Assembly (NCBI GenBank): GCA_034003955.1
Contig: JAVEXO010000004.1
Coordinates: 18,868 to 82,867 of the forward strand
Direction: 5' to 3'
DNA from: SZUA-370 sp034003955
GTDB lineage: Bacteria > Spirochaetota > Spirochaetia > Treponematales > UBA12059
Length of the DNA stretch: 64,000 nt
Shown here: positions 51,721-60,515 of the stretch, piece by piece
How the letters are laid out: each line of letters opens with the position of its first letter
Position numbering within the stretch: position 1 is the stretch's first letter
Made by a program: the position numbers and the translations under genes
Notes under the pieces: model-generated
Told to the model about the DNA's origin: nothing
Seen by the model: only the letters and a program-made list of their open reading frames with translations
Databases searched by the model: none

Positions 51721-52800
51721 TCACTTCTTAATAGCAATTTGTTCTAGCCGCTCGGCCATGCTAGCCTTGATAGTCTTCCCCGACTCGGTAGCGAGAGCCT
51801 TAAGAGTAGTGACGAAGACGGGTAGGGAGCCACCTGCCACATCGATGTACCACGCCTCGTAGAGCTCCAGGTTTTCTTCATAGAGGCGGTACATGTCTAT
51901 ATAGGCATTGTTGATAGAGCCCATATCGAATCGTTCATAAGCCTTGTTTGTAAACAAGTCACCAGCCTTGCTTGCATACACCGTGGCGCGGGCGGCTATG
52001 ATTGTAGCCTTGACCTTTTGCTTCTCTTCTCTGCTTGATTCCTGCTCATAGGCTTCCTCAAGAAGTCCCGCCGTCTCTTGTAAGAATGCGACGAATTTAA
52101 GGTTATCAGAACGCCTGGCAATGCGTTCCTGTATCTGCTGCGAGTCTTTTCCATGTCGGCTCTCAAGATACCCGCGGGTTCCCGTGCGTCCAACGAAGGT
52201 GGCGAATTCCTCGTTGAACTGGTCGGCTCCCTTTATAAAAAGTGTGGCGTGAGCAGACTCGTGTATGATGAGCTCCGCTAAGGCATCCTCTTCATAGCGT
52301 AACATGAACGAATACAAGGGGTCGGTAAAATAACCAAGAGAGCTGAAGGCCTCTACGGGACGCACGATGACATCGAGGCCTGCTTCCTTGAGTCTTGCGA
52401 CTTCTTTAATCGCATCTGCCTTGTCGTAGAAACCCTTGTATGGCATTGATCCGAGGATTGGGTACTTCCAGTAATGGCGGGTAAATGAATCCGAGGCGCA
52501 TGCAGAGACGACGTCGGCCAGGTAGTCCTTGTCTACGGTCACATAGCGTGTGTAGTTCCTGGTGGGCGATAGCCCGACCTCGTCCAGGGCGTATTGCCGG
52601 ATTTGATAGACCCTGGAAAGAAAGGCTGCAAGCTCAGTGGAAGTGTCTGAATCAGAAACGAGCCTTGAGACAGGTACTGACCTTGCCCGCTCCGACAGAA
52701 AGTGAGCAGCCTGTTTTGTATACCAGCAGGAACTGAGGCAGCAGGCGCTTATTAAAAGAATGGCTATCAGTACTAGTGTCCGAGTCAGATGTTCGCTCAT
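51721..52800 (-). CDS. lipoprotein of putative aminopeptidase family
   Basis: 359 residues from ATG 52800: a short basic start, hydrophobic stretch and lipobox LSSC, so it should be lipid-anchored. The zinc-protease site is HESAHAT, followed by FNEEFATFVGRTG, matching the DUF2265/Aminopep family (gluzincin type, HExxH with the Glu of NEEFA as third ligand). Activity has not been shown for most of this family. A longer N-terminus is open but would bury the lipobox. Confidence 0.83.
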   Translation of the reverse strand: MSEHLTRTLVLIAILLISACCLSSCWYTKQAAHFLSERARSVPVSRLVSDSDTSTELAAFLSRVYQIRQYALDEVGLSPTRNYTRYVTVDKDYLADVVSACASDSFTRHYWKYPILGSMPYKGFYDKADAIKEVARLKEAGLDVIVRPVEAFSSLGYFTDPLYSFMLRYEEDALAELIIHESAHATLFIKGADQFNEEFATFVGRTGTRGYLESRHGKDSQQIQERIARRSDNLKFVAFLQETAGLLEEAYEQESSREEKQKVKATIIAARATVYASKAGDLFTNKAYERFDMGSINNAYIDMYRLYEENLELYEAWYIDVAGGSLPVFVTTLKALATESGKTIKASMAERLEQIAIKK

Positions 52801-52882
52801 GCTGCATTCTATCACACCGTGCAGGCCAGGTAAGCAGCCGACATCTTGTTCTTGACCCCTCGGAATGTATACACTCGTAGAC

Positions 52883-53770
52883 ATGATGCACGACGAGAAA
52901 TCCACAGCGGCACGATACGAGGCCCTGCTTTTTATAACGGCGGCTATCTGGGGTACTGGCTTCGTAGCACAGCGGCTCGGCATGCAGAATCTAGGTCCAT
53001 TTTCTTACAATGCGGCCCGCTTCCTTGTCGGCGCCATTGCCCTCGTGCCTGTCTTATTCATGATGAGGGTAAACGTACGCGAGGTGCGTGCGGCTCTCAA
53101 GCCTGGGCTGCTGGCAGGTTCGGTCCTAGCCGTAGCCGCGGGATTACAGCAGGCAGGCTTGCAGTATACGAGTGCTGGCAAGGCGGGGTTTATAACGGGG
53201 CTCTACGTCGTATTCGTGCCAATAGCCGCCATAGCCTTTGGTAAACGTACCCCGCTACGGACATGGATAGGAGCCGGAGCCGCAGTAGTCGGTCTATATT
53301 TTTTGTCATTCAGTTCCATAGTCTCCATCAATCGAGGCGACACACTTGTCTTGATAGGTGCATTATTCTGGACGGCCCACATACTGGTCCTTGATCGCTT
53401 TGCCTCAAGAACAAATCCTATTGCCTTGGCATGCGTACAATTTACCGTGTGTTCTGTTTTCTGCTGGGCCGGTGCCATCATGACAGAGAGCCCAAGTCTC
53501 GATAATTTTGTAGCAGGCGCATTGCCAATAGGCTATGGTGGGGTATTTAGCATAGGCATAGCCTTTACCCTCCAGGCCATAGCGCAGACAAAGGCACATC
53601 CTGCCCGAGCATCGATCATCATGTCGCTAGAAGCCTTGTTTGCGGCTATAGCGGGCTTTCTCTTTCTTTCGGAGCGTTTAGGTCCTCGTGAACTCTTAGG
53701 ATGTGCCTTGATGTTGTCTGGAACCTTCGTGGCTCAATGGCCATCCCGTGGTACTATTGTAAAGACATGA
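52883..53770 (+). CDS. EamA/DMT-family transporter
   Basis: Ten predicted membrane helices in two EamA repeats (AAIWGTGFVAQRLGM start; second repeat around LIGALFWTAHILVLDRFA), typical of drug/metabolite exporters. Substrate unknown. Start is ATG 52883 or 52886; an upstream ATG at 52865 overlaps the -10-like TATACA. About 295 residues. Stop overlaps the amidohydrolase gene (ATGA). Confidence 0.85.
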   Translation: MMHDEKSTAARYEALLFITAAIWGTGFVAQRLGMQNLGPFSYNAARFLVGAIALVPVLFMMRVNVREVRAALKPGLLAGSVLAVAAGLQQAGLQYTSAGKAGFITGLYVVFVPIAAIAFGKRTPLRTWIGAGAAVVGLYFLSFSSIVSINRGDTLVLIGALFWTAHILVLDRFASRTNPIALACVQFTVCSVFCWAGAIMTESPSLDNFVAGALPIGYGGVFSIGIAFTLQAIAQTKAHPARASIIMSLEALFAAIAGFLFLSERLGPRELLGCALMLSGTFVAQWPSRGTIVKT

Positions 53771-54993
53771 ATACCACCATACCGCTCCTCCATGATAATC
53801 ATAACCACGTCGCCCTCTATGGGGCACTTGGTTCGTGCCTCGATGTATCAAGCATGCAGGCAGAGACGGCCCTCGATATGCTCAAAGGCTTGCCATCCGA
53901 CAGGCTTTCAGTCGTGAGGGGCTGGAAATCATTCGAGCTTCCCATGACTACCGGTACATTATCACGCTTGCCGCCCTTGTTGCTCATCAATTTCAGCCTC
54001 CATGGCTTTGTCATCAGTGATTCGGGTCTGCCATTCGTCGAGCAGGCCGCGCCGCAATTGGCTAAACACCGAGCAGATCAATCCTGGTGCGAGGCTAACG
54101 TCCCTGCAATTTTTGCCGCGTACACTGTTCTGGCAGGCATTAACGAGGCCAAGCTGTGCTCGTATATCGATGGCCGCGTGCAGTACGGCATAGGGTCAAG
54201 TGACGAGATGACCGTGCCTACCATATCTGCAATAGATGTCTGCCTGGCTTCCTCCTACTCCGATAGGATAGGCTTATGGGCAGCACCCGCACTGTATGAC
54301 AAACTAGACAAGCCGAGGCGTGCCAGGTTGTCTGGTATAAAGCTTTTTATTGACGGGGCTCTGGGGGCCAGAAGCGCCGCCATCTGCGGGCCGTGGATAG
54401 GTGGAGGAGAAGCCAAGTATACCTACAAAGACGATGAGTTATTGGCTCTTCTTTTAAAGCTGGGTATGCACGGTACAGGACTTGCCGTCCATGCCATAGG
54501 AGAATTAGCCATAGAGCAGGCTCTGCTTGCCTTTAAAAAGGCGCTAGAACGCGGTGCCGATTTCTCCCTATTAAGGCTTGAACATGCCCAGTTCATAGAC
54601 AGGAAGCAGGCAGACAGGGCCAAGGCCATGGGTGTCGTGCTCTCCATGCAGCCAAATTTTACAAGCGACTCGAGGGATTATGTGGACAGGCTACCCCAGG
54701 CCTATCTAGCCCGCAACAACCCTTTCAGGATGCTCATAGACGAAGCAGGCTTCGTACCTGGTAAAGACTTGATCTTTGGCTCGGATGGCATGCCCGATGG
54801 TATTGCCTACGCCGCGACCCAGGCGCTCTTTCCACCATATCCGTCTCAGTATCTGTCTATCGATGAATTGATTGCAGGCTATGGAGTGTCAAAGGGAATA
54901 TCGGGTACGCTTAGCCTGAACATAGACAAGCATGAAGGCAGCGTACGTGTCGAGGCGTCTAGTGTCAGTAACGCTTCTCCCCAAATATTATAG
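53767..54993 (+). CDS. amidohydrolase, YtcJ-like
   Basis: 408-residue metal-dependent amidohydrolase. HDNHNH near the N-terminus is the metal HxH, IKLFIDGALGARSA with HAIGE, EHAQ and FGSDGMPDG follow in YtcJ order. Unlike most YtcJ proteins it has only a short N-terminal beta-sandwich piece. Substrate unknown. Its end overlaps the convergent amrA by 29 nt. Confidence 0.82.
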   Translation: MNTTIPLLHDNHNHVALYGALGSCLDVSSMQAETALDMLKGLPSDRLSVVRGWKSFELPMTTGTLSRLPPLLLINFSLHGFVISDSGLPFVEQAAPQLAKHRADQSWCEANVPAIFAAYTVLAGINEAKLCSYIDGRVQYGIGSSDEMTVPTISAIDVCLASSYSDRIGLWAAPALYDKLDKPRRARLSGIKLFIDGALGARSAAICGPWIGGGEAKYTYKDDELLALLLKLGMHGTGLAVHAIGELAIEQALLAFKKALERGADFSLLRLEHAQFIDRKQADRAKAMGVVLSMQPNFTSDSRDYVDRLPQAYLARNNPFRMLIDEAGFVPGKDLIFGSDGMPDGIAYAATQALFPPYPSQYLSIDELIAGYGVSKGISGTLSLNIDKHEGSVRVEASSVSNASPQIL

Positions 54994-55531
54994 CGCTAAA
55001 TAGGTACAGCTTGGCGTCTGGCGCCTTGTGTGAGCCCGGAGGAAGCCCCGCCTTAGCGCACAGCTGATCCAGGAGTTCGTCTCTGTCCCAGCCCTGTTCT
55101 GTAGCCACCTGTGGCAGGAATACACCCGAACGGTAAGCCCTTGTAAGATAGACCCCATGCAGGCCTGGTTCCACATCCTCTGCTACACAAGGCTCAAAGG
55201 GTGAGAGTACCGAAATTTCTACATCTATTGAATCAAGCTCTTCATGTATGACGGGTGGGAAGCGGGGATCATCGAACGCCGCAGAAAGAGCCATGGCTTT
55301 TATGGTGACATCGAGTCTTTCATCTGAACGCAATCGGCCTATGCATCCCCGCAGGAGCCGCTGGCCTGACTCCGTGCTCTTGTGTAGTGTTACGAATGCG
55401 CCATGGGTTTCCCTGGCCGCTTCTCCTATGTCTGGCCACGCAGGCTTGCGGTCCTCGAGCCTGGCGGCGATGGCCTCACGCGCCGTTGCGAGGAGAGCCA
55501 CCCTATCAGATTGGGACAATGTAAGGTTCAT
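54965..55531 (-). CDS. amrA: AMMECR1-domain protein
   Basis: 188 residues of the AMMECR1 family with the hallmark LRGCIGRL and segments AFDDPRFPPV and VEISVLSPFE. Part of the AmmeMemoRadiSam set; biochemical role unclear. GGAGGAG precedes ATG 55531, placed in the end of the Memo-family gene. Ends overlap the amidohydrolase. Confidence 0.88.
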   Translation of the reverse strand: MNLTLSQSDRVALLATAREAIAARLEDRKPAWPDIGEAARETHGAFVTLHKSTESGQRLLRGCIGRLRSDERLDVTIKAMALSAAFDDPRFPPVIHEELDSIDVEISVLSPFEPCVAEDVEPGLHGVYLTRAYRSGVFLPQVATEQGWDRDELLDQLCAKAGLPPGSHKAPDAKLYLFSAIIFGEKRY

Positions 55532-55534
55532 GGT

Positions 55535-56377
55535 TTACTCTCCTCCATACCAAGCGGCTGCGGCGTAATGCACGATACCCTCGCTGGTACTCGAGGCTTG
55601 TTTATGTGAGTCATCGTATGCTAAGAGCTGGAAGTGGGTGTCTTGTATGACATGGCTAGCCATGACAGAGGCTATAGCCGCCAAACCGACTACATCCTTT
55701 TGTGCGCACAGGCTCTTCCAGTCACCTGATTTAATCAGATCCAGGAGATCCTTCGAGCGCTCGGCAGCGTCTGGCCTTAGTATGGAACTAGCAAGGTTTG
55801 AGGATGCTACTATCAGGGTTCTATCCATGTCGTCCCCAAATACCATGCCTATGGCTCGGGCAAGGTTTTGTACAATGACCTTATCGCCAGAGACAAGTAT
55901 TGGTACGAGGAGGGCCTCGGGGAAAAGAGTCTTCATGAATGGGAGCTGGATTTCTATGGCGTGGCTCTCGAAATGAGGAATATCATTGACTATAAAGAGG
56001 GTGTTGCATGACTCAAGATCTGCACAGGCGCCTGAATCTACTTCTATATCCCCCAAGGGTGTTTGGAATACTTCTGTCTCCGGCAGGTAGACTCCATGAT
56101 CATCTGCCCTTAAGAGAGGAGCTAGTATTATGACCCTGTCGAGCTTTGCACCAGCGGTGGAAGCCCATGCCGCTGCTTGCACGTCACAGGAATAGTCAAA
56201 TGCGGCATGGGGAGAGAGGATGGCCATCGGTCTCGTGGCTGACGGGCTGTCGCTTGACGCCTCATAGCCAGAGAGAGCCGTACCCACTCGTTCTGCGAGC
56301 ATGGTCGGGTCGTCTGGGTAGAAAATGCCTGCAACCATGGCCTCTCGCGTCCTGCGGTTTACTCCTAATGAGTCCAT
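55535..56377 (-). CDS. amrB: degenerate Memo-family (AmrB) protein
   Basis: 280 residues of the Memo fold, related to class III dioxygenases: MVAGIFYPDDP, ILSPHAAFDYSC, SHAIEIQLPF and a Cys at KSLCAQKDVVGL follow family order. Compared with the usual motifs PHAGYxYSG, GPSH, EHSLEVQLPF and SSDLSHY, the second is LAPLLR and the last is SSNLAS, so two of the three conserved metal-site histidines are missing. It is co-transcribed with amrA. Probably not an ordinary metal-binding Memo. Confidence 0.85.
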   Translation of the reverse strand: MDSLGVNRRTREAMVAGIFYPDDPTMLAERVGTALSGYEASSDSPSATRPMAILSPHAAFDYSCDVQAAAWASTAGAKLDRVIILAPLLRADDHGVYLPETEVFQTPLGDIEVDSGACADLESCNTLFIVNDIPHFESHAIEIQLPFMKTLFPEALLVPILVSGDKVIVQNLARAIGMVFGDDMDRTLIVASSNLASSILRPDAAERSKDLLDLIKSGDWKSLCAQKDVVGLAAIASVMASHVIQDTHFQLLAYDDSHKQASSTSEGIVHYAAAAWYGGE

Positions 56378-56384
56378 GCGCTAG

Positions 56385-56390
56385 AGTATA
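56385..56390 (-). promoter_or_regulatory. -10 element of amrB, leaderless geometry
   Basis: Minus strand TATACT, 7 nt before ATG 56377; no clear -35 and no Shine-Dalgarno. Confidence 0.35.
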
Positions 56391-56438
56391 GTTTCCCCTG
56401 CATGGGGAATCCATAGAAAACCGGTATTCGGAGACAAT

Positions 56439-57851
56439 ATGCGAATTTTAGTAGCCGATGACGAAGCAAAACTCCTTGAATCAATAGGAATGTTCCTCAA
56501 GGCAGAATCAATAGAATGTATCCTGTCTCCTGACGGAACCAAGGCAAAGGCTCTTCTCTCGGAGGAATCATTCGACGCTGTCGTTCTAGACATACGGATG
56601 CCAGGCCTGGATGGTCTATCCCTGCTTCGCTGGATAAAGGACGAGGGTTTGACGCTTCCAGTCATCATGATGAGTGCCCATGGTGACGTTAGAGACGCAG
56701 TTGAAGCCATGCGTCTTGGGGCATTCGACTATCTGGTTAAACCCTTTGACCCCGATGAATTGACTATACGCCTAAGGAAGGCTGTTCGTGACAGGAGGCT
56801 ATCAGCCAGTCATGAGGCGGCAGGAAGACCAGGAGCAGACAGGGCTCGTATGGTTGGTAGTAGCGCCGCCGTCAAGGAGGCTCTGCGCTTGGTAGACCGG
56901 GCGGCACCTACACCGGCTACGGTGCTCATAACAGGGGAAAGCGGCACCGGCAAGGAAGTGGCGGCGCGTCTCATTCATGAGCGCTCCGGGAGGCAGGGTG
57001 CCTTCGTTGCCGTCAACCTTGGTGCAATACCGGAAAACCTGCTTGAAAGCGAACTGTTTGGCTACGAGAAGGGTGCCTTCACCGGAGCCATGGAGCGAAA
57101 GACTGGATTGTTCGAGTTGGCAGACGGTGGAACCCTGTTCCTGGACGAAATAGGAGATATGCCTCCACTGATGCAGGTAAAGATTTTGCGGGCCATACAG
57201 GAACGTAAGGTCATGCGTCTTGGTTCATCAAAGGGTATTCCAGTAGATGCCAGGATCGTGGCTGCCACCAACAAGAATCTAGAGACTATGGTGTCGGAAG
57301 GCAGCTTTAGGGAGGATCTGTATTACCGCATAAACGTCGTGCGCATACATCTGCCGCCGCTCCGTGAGCGCCCCGGAGATGCCGTTGATCTGGCTACATA
57401 CTTTGTAGAGGCACTCGCACCGGTGATGGGTCGACGAGGCATACGTCTGTCCCCCGATGCTCTTGCCCTGGTAGCATCCTATCCATTCCCGGGAAACATC
57501 AGGGAGCTGTCTAATGCCGTAGAACGCGCCCTCATCCTGGCCGAGACAGACGAACTCAGGGCGGCCGACTTCCAGCTTGGCCCCGCTGGCGGGGCGAGCC
57601 GGGGATCAGGAACACAGGGCACTTTAGAGTCTGGAGCCGGGGCTCGCGGCGGGGAAACGCTAGAACAAGAAGGTACCACGCCTTACTTGGCTGCAGATGG
57701 TAAACCGTATAGTCTGGCAGAGCTGGAACGGCTGGCCATTCTGGCGGCGCTTGCCAGGAATGCAGGCAGACGAGAGGCGAGTGCCAGGGAGTTGGGTATA
57801 ACTAGGCGCACCCTCCTTAACAAGCTTAATGAGTACGAATATCGGGAATGA
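56439..57851 (+). CDS. sigma-54-dependent response regulator, NtrC family
   Basis: Receiver domain with phosphoacceptor Asp51 (VVLDIRMPG), AAA+ domain with Walker A GESGTGKE and the sigma-54-contact loop GAFTGA (212-217), a Gly/Ser-rich linker (~385-420), and a Fis-type helix-turn-helix (ASARELGITRRTLLNKL). 470 residues. No sensor kinase is adjacent. Targets unknown; I found no -24/-12 promoter nearby. Its end overlaps the convergent thiQ by 26 nt. Confidence 0.93.
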   Translation: MRILVADDEAKLLESIGMFLKAESIECILSPDGTKAKALLSEESFDAVVLDIRMPGLDGLSLLRWIKDEGLTLPVIMMSAHGDVRDAVEAMRLGAFDYLVKPFDPDELTIRLRKAVRDRRLSASHEAAGRPGADRARMVGSSAAVKEALRLVDRAAPTPATVLITGESGTGKEVAARLIHERSGRQGAFVAVNLGAIPENLLESELFGYEKGAFTGAMERKTGLFELADGGTLFLDEIGDMPPLMQVKILRAIQERKVMRLGSSKGIPVDARIVAATNKNLETMVSEGSFREDLYYRINVVRIHLPPLRERPGDAVDLATYFVEALAPVMGRRGIRLSPDALALVASYPFPGNIRELSNAVERALILAETDELRAADFQLGPAGGASRGSGTQGTLESGAGARGGETLEQEGTTPYLAADGKPYSLAELERLAILAALARNAGRREASARELGITRRTLLNKLNEYEYRE

Positions 57852-58911
57852 CGCGCAAGGATGCCTGTTCTATGGTATAGCGGCGGCATTCGCCGGCCGT
57901 GGGAGCCTTGTCTTTGGTAAAACGAAGGGAGAAACGCTCCTGGCCTGACTCCATGTGGCAGTCTATGGCATCACCGGCAAAATCGCGGCTAAGACAGCGG
58001 GCCTTTATGAAAGAGGAGTCCTTTGACGCGACCTGTACCGGCTTCTCAGGCCTGGCCGCCGATCGTTCGAAGAATATGAATGAATCATAGCCCTGTTTCT
58101 TATGCTCCTCGATGGCGCTCAGCAAGGTGGGATCAGAGCCAAAGCGACCCGCGGCGGTACGGATAGTTCCATCTGAGCCATCGATGCCTTCTATGCGCAA
58201 GACGGGGCCACTACCCATGAAAAAAGCCAGCTTTGCACTTGAGGGATGTTCCCACAGCTCCTCTGGAGACGCACATTGCAGGACCCTGCCTGAGTCCATG
58301 ACGGCCAGGCTGTCACCTATGGCCATGGCTTCCTCGAGATCATGGGTAACATAGACAGCGGTGAATCCCAGGCGTTTTTGCTCCTCGACGAGGTCGGCCC
58401 GCAAGCGCTTCCTGAGAGAGGCATCGAGTGACGACAGGGGTTCGTCGAAGAGCACAATGGCGGGTTCAGTCGCGAGCGTCCGTGCAAGAGCCACCCGCTG
58501 CCGTTCTCCACCCGACAACTCGTGCGCTCGTCGTTTTTGAAAACCAGAGAGGCCTACGGAGTCGAGTAAGCCTGCTACTGTCGATGCACGAGCCTTCATC
58601 GTGTATCCTCTGAAACGCAGCCCGTATTCAACATTGCCCCCAACGTCTAGATGTGGAAAGAGAGCATAGTCCTGGAATACCATGCCTATGCCACGAGATC
58701 TGGGTTCAGCCTGGCTTACATCGACGCCACCTACAATCACCTGGCCTGAATCTGGTGGTTCTAGCCCTGCAATCATCCTGAGCACCGTGCTCTTACCACA
58801 ACCCGAAGGGCCAACGATGGCCAGCGAACGACCAGCTTCAATGGATAGACTCACAGAAACAAAAAGAGTAGGCCAGGCCTTGGTCAGGTTGATAAGCTCA
58901 AGCGATACCAT
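57826..58911 (-). CDS. thiQ: ABC transporter ATP-binding protein, thiamine type
   Basis: ATPase of an importer. Walker A GPSGCGKST, Q-loop FQDYALF, signature LSGGERQR, Walker B IVLFDEP, H-loop VTHDLEEA, then a ~130-residue C-terminal extension longer than E. coli ThiQ. Assigned to thiamine uptake because it follows thiB and thiP in one unit under a TPP riboswitch. ATG 58911 is preferred over GTG 58914. 361 residues; overlaps thiP by 14 nt. Confidence 0.85.
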   Translation of the reverse strand: MVSLELINLTKAWPTLFVSVSLSIEAGRSLAIVGPSGCGKSTVLRMIAGLEPPDSGQVIVGGVDVSQAEPRSRGIGMVFQDYALFPHLDVGGNVEYGLRFRGYTMKARASTVAGLLDSVGLSGFQKRRAHELSGGERQRVALARTLATEPAIVLFDEPLSSLDASLRKRLRADLVEEQKRLGFTAVYVTHDLEEAMAIGDSLAVMDSGRVLQCASPEELWEHPSSAKLAFFMGSGPVLRIEGIDGSDGTIRTAAGRFGSDPTLLSAIEEHKKQGYDSFIFFERSAARPEKPVQVASKDSSFIKARCLSRDFAGDAIDCHMESGQERFSLRFTKDKAPTAGECRRYTIEQASLRVIPDIRTH

Positions 58912-60511
58912 CACGCGCGTCCTTCAGGGCAAAGATGAAACCGGTAAGCACTGCCAGAATCACCGCAGCCGCACAGGCCTCGTTGAAGCGGTACGATCCA
59001 GCCAGACGGTATAGCAATAGAGAGAGTGTCTCGAATCCGTTAACAGGTGCTGCGATGATGGCATTGGCGTCTCCTGCGCTCATGGCGAATGCAAGGGCAA
59101 AACCGGACAGTATCGATGGTGCCGCCATTGGCACACGAACGCGGAGGGTGGCACCGAGACTCGATGAGCCCAGGCTTCTGGCAGCCTCGACGTAGCTTTG
59201 GTAACTCAAGCCAACAGTCGACTGAATGGCTCTGAGCGCAAAGGGGTAGGCTGATACCGCCTGCACCATGGCCAAGGCTAGTATAGTCGATCTACCAATG
59301 GCGCTGTTCCAGCCGTAGGCAAGCACCACGCTTGATACACCCAAGGGGAGGAGGGGCAGCACCCTTGAAAGAAAGGGTGATCGTACTCGTTTGAGCCCTA
59401 TCGATAGGACGAAACCGGCTATCACCGCGATTGTGGCGCTTAATAGCCCCAGCATCAGGGTGTTCATCAGTGCTCCCGCGAATCCTTTCCGTGTTACAAG
59501 AGAGACGTAATTAGCAAGGCCAACATGTGCAAGGCCTCTGGCAGTAGAGCGCACCGTCAATGATTCTGTGAGTATGGCAAAGAGTGGCCCAAGGAAGAAG
59601 ATTAGTATGCATGCGCCATAGAGAATTGCCGCCAACATGCCGCCACGGCTTCTGAAGGCATCGGCCTTTCTTCTATCTGATTCGCGGCGCTCCGATGAAA
59701 ACCTGCGCTCGAAGGCACCATAGGCGGCCAGTGCCAGCATGGCTACAGCCGTCTCAATCAAGGCAAAACTGCTGGCCAGTGGCCTATCGAATTCGAAGCG
59801 AGCCGCCCGGTACAGTTCTACTTCTGGGGTGCCTACACCGGGCCCTCCAAACAGGAGCACTATGACGAAGCTGTAGAAGCATAGGAGGAATACCAGTGAC
59901 AAGGCTGCCCCCAAGGCTGGGAGTATAGCCGGCACTGTTACCGTGAATAGAATTCTTGATTCCGAGGCTCCCAGCATTCTGGCGGCTTCCTCGTGACGCT
60001 TGGGAGCCGATGCCCATGCGTCTCCTACGAAGCGCATCACTATAGGAAAGTTATAGAATCCGTGTGCGATTACGATTCCAGCAAAGGAGTACAGGAATCG
60101 TATAGGGGGTTGGGATAGACCAAGGGTGGAGACCAAGAAACGGTTAAGAATACCTTCACGGCCGTAATACAGCACGAAACCTATGGCAATTATGAGCGGA
60201 GGTACACAAAACGGGACGGCCGACAGGGCAGACAGCAAGCGTTTACCCGGGAATCGTCGCCTGGCGAGGAGGAAGGCCCCGGGAAGGCCTATGATGGCGG
60301 CCAACAAAGAACTGGCAGCGGCTTGAGAAATGCCATATTTGAATGAACCGACGAATCGAGGGTCGGCAAAGGCGCGAGCCAGATTGGACAGCGCGCCTCC
60401 CTTGAAGATGGGTGCGAAGGCCGCCGTAAGAGGGATTACCAATACCAGAGCGAGCACCGGGAACAGTACGGCGCCGGGCCAGTGTGTACTCCTCGATATG
60501 GAGGCTTTCAT
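58898..60511 (-). CDS. thiP: ABC transporter permease, thiamine type
   Basis: 537 residues with about twelve membrane helices in two fused permease halves, each with an EAA loop (EEAARMLGASESRILFTV; EAARSLGSSSLGATLRV). The fused organisation is typical of ThiP. ATG 60511, 4 nt after the thiB stop. Confidence 0.88.
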   Translation of the reverse strand: MKASISRSTHWPGAVLFPVLALVLVIPLTAAFAPIFKGGALSNLARAFADPRFVGSFKYGISQAAASSLLAAIIGLPGAFLLARRRFPGKRLLSALSAVPFCVPPLIIAIGFVLYYGREGILNRFLVSTLGLSQPPIRFLYSFAGIVIAHGFYNFPIVMRFVGDAWASAPKRHEEAARMLGASESRILFTVTVPAILPALGAALSLVFLLCFYSFVIVLLFGGPGVGTPEVELYRAARFEFDRPLASSFALIETAVAMLALAAYGAFERRFSSERRESDRRKADAFRSRGGMLAAILYGACILIFFLGPLFAILTESLTVRSTARGLAHVGLANYVSLVTRKGFAGALMNTLMLGLLSATIAVIAGFVLSIGLKRVRSPFLSRVLPLLPLGVSSVVLAYGWNSAIGRSTILALAMVQAVSAYPFALRAIQSTVGLSYQSYVEAARSLGSSSLGATLRVRVPMAAPSILSGFALAFAMSAGDANAIIAAPVNGFETLSLLLYRLAGSYRFNEACAAAVILAVLTGFIFALKDARDGIA

Positions 60512-60515
60512 TGGT

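Noticed and set aside
56391..56438. Sigma-54 promoter before the NtrC-type gene
   Set aside because: No GG-N10-GC element with suitable context was found in the 60-bp gap.
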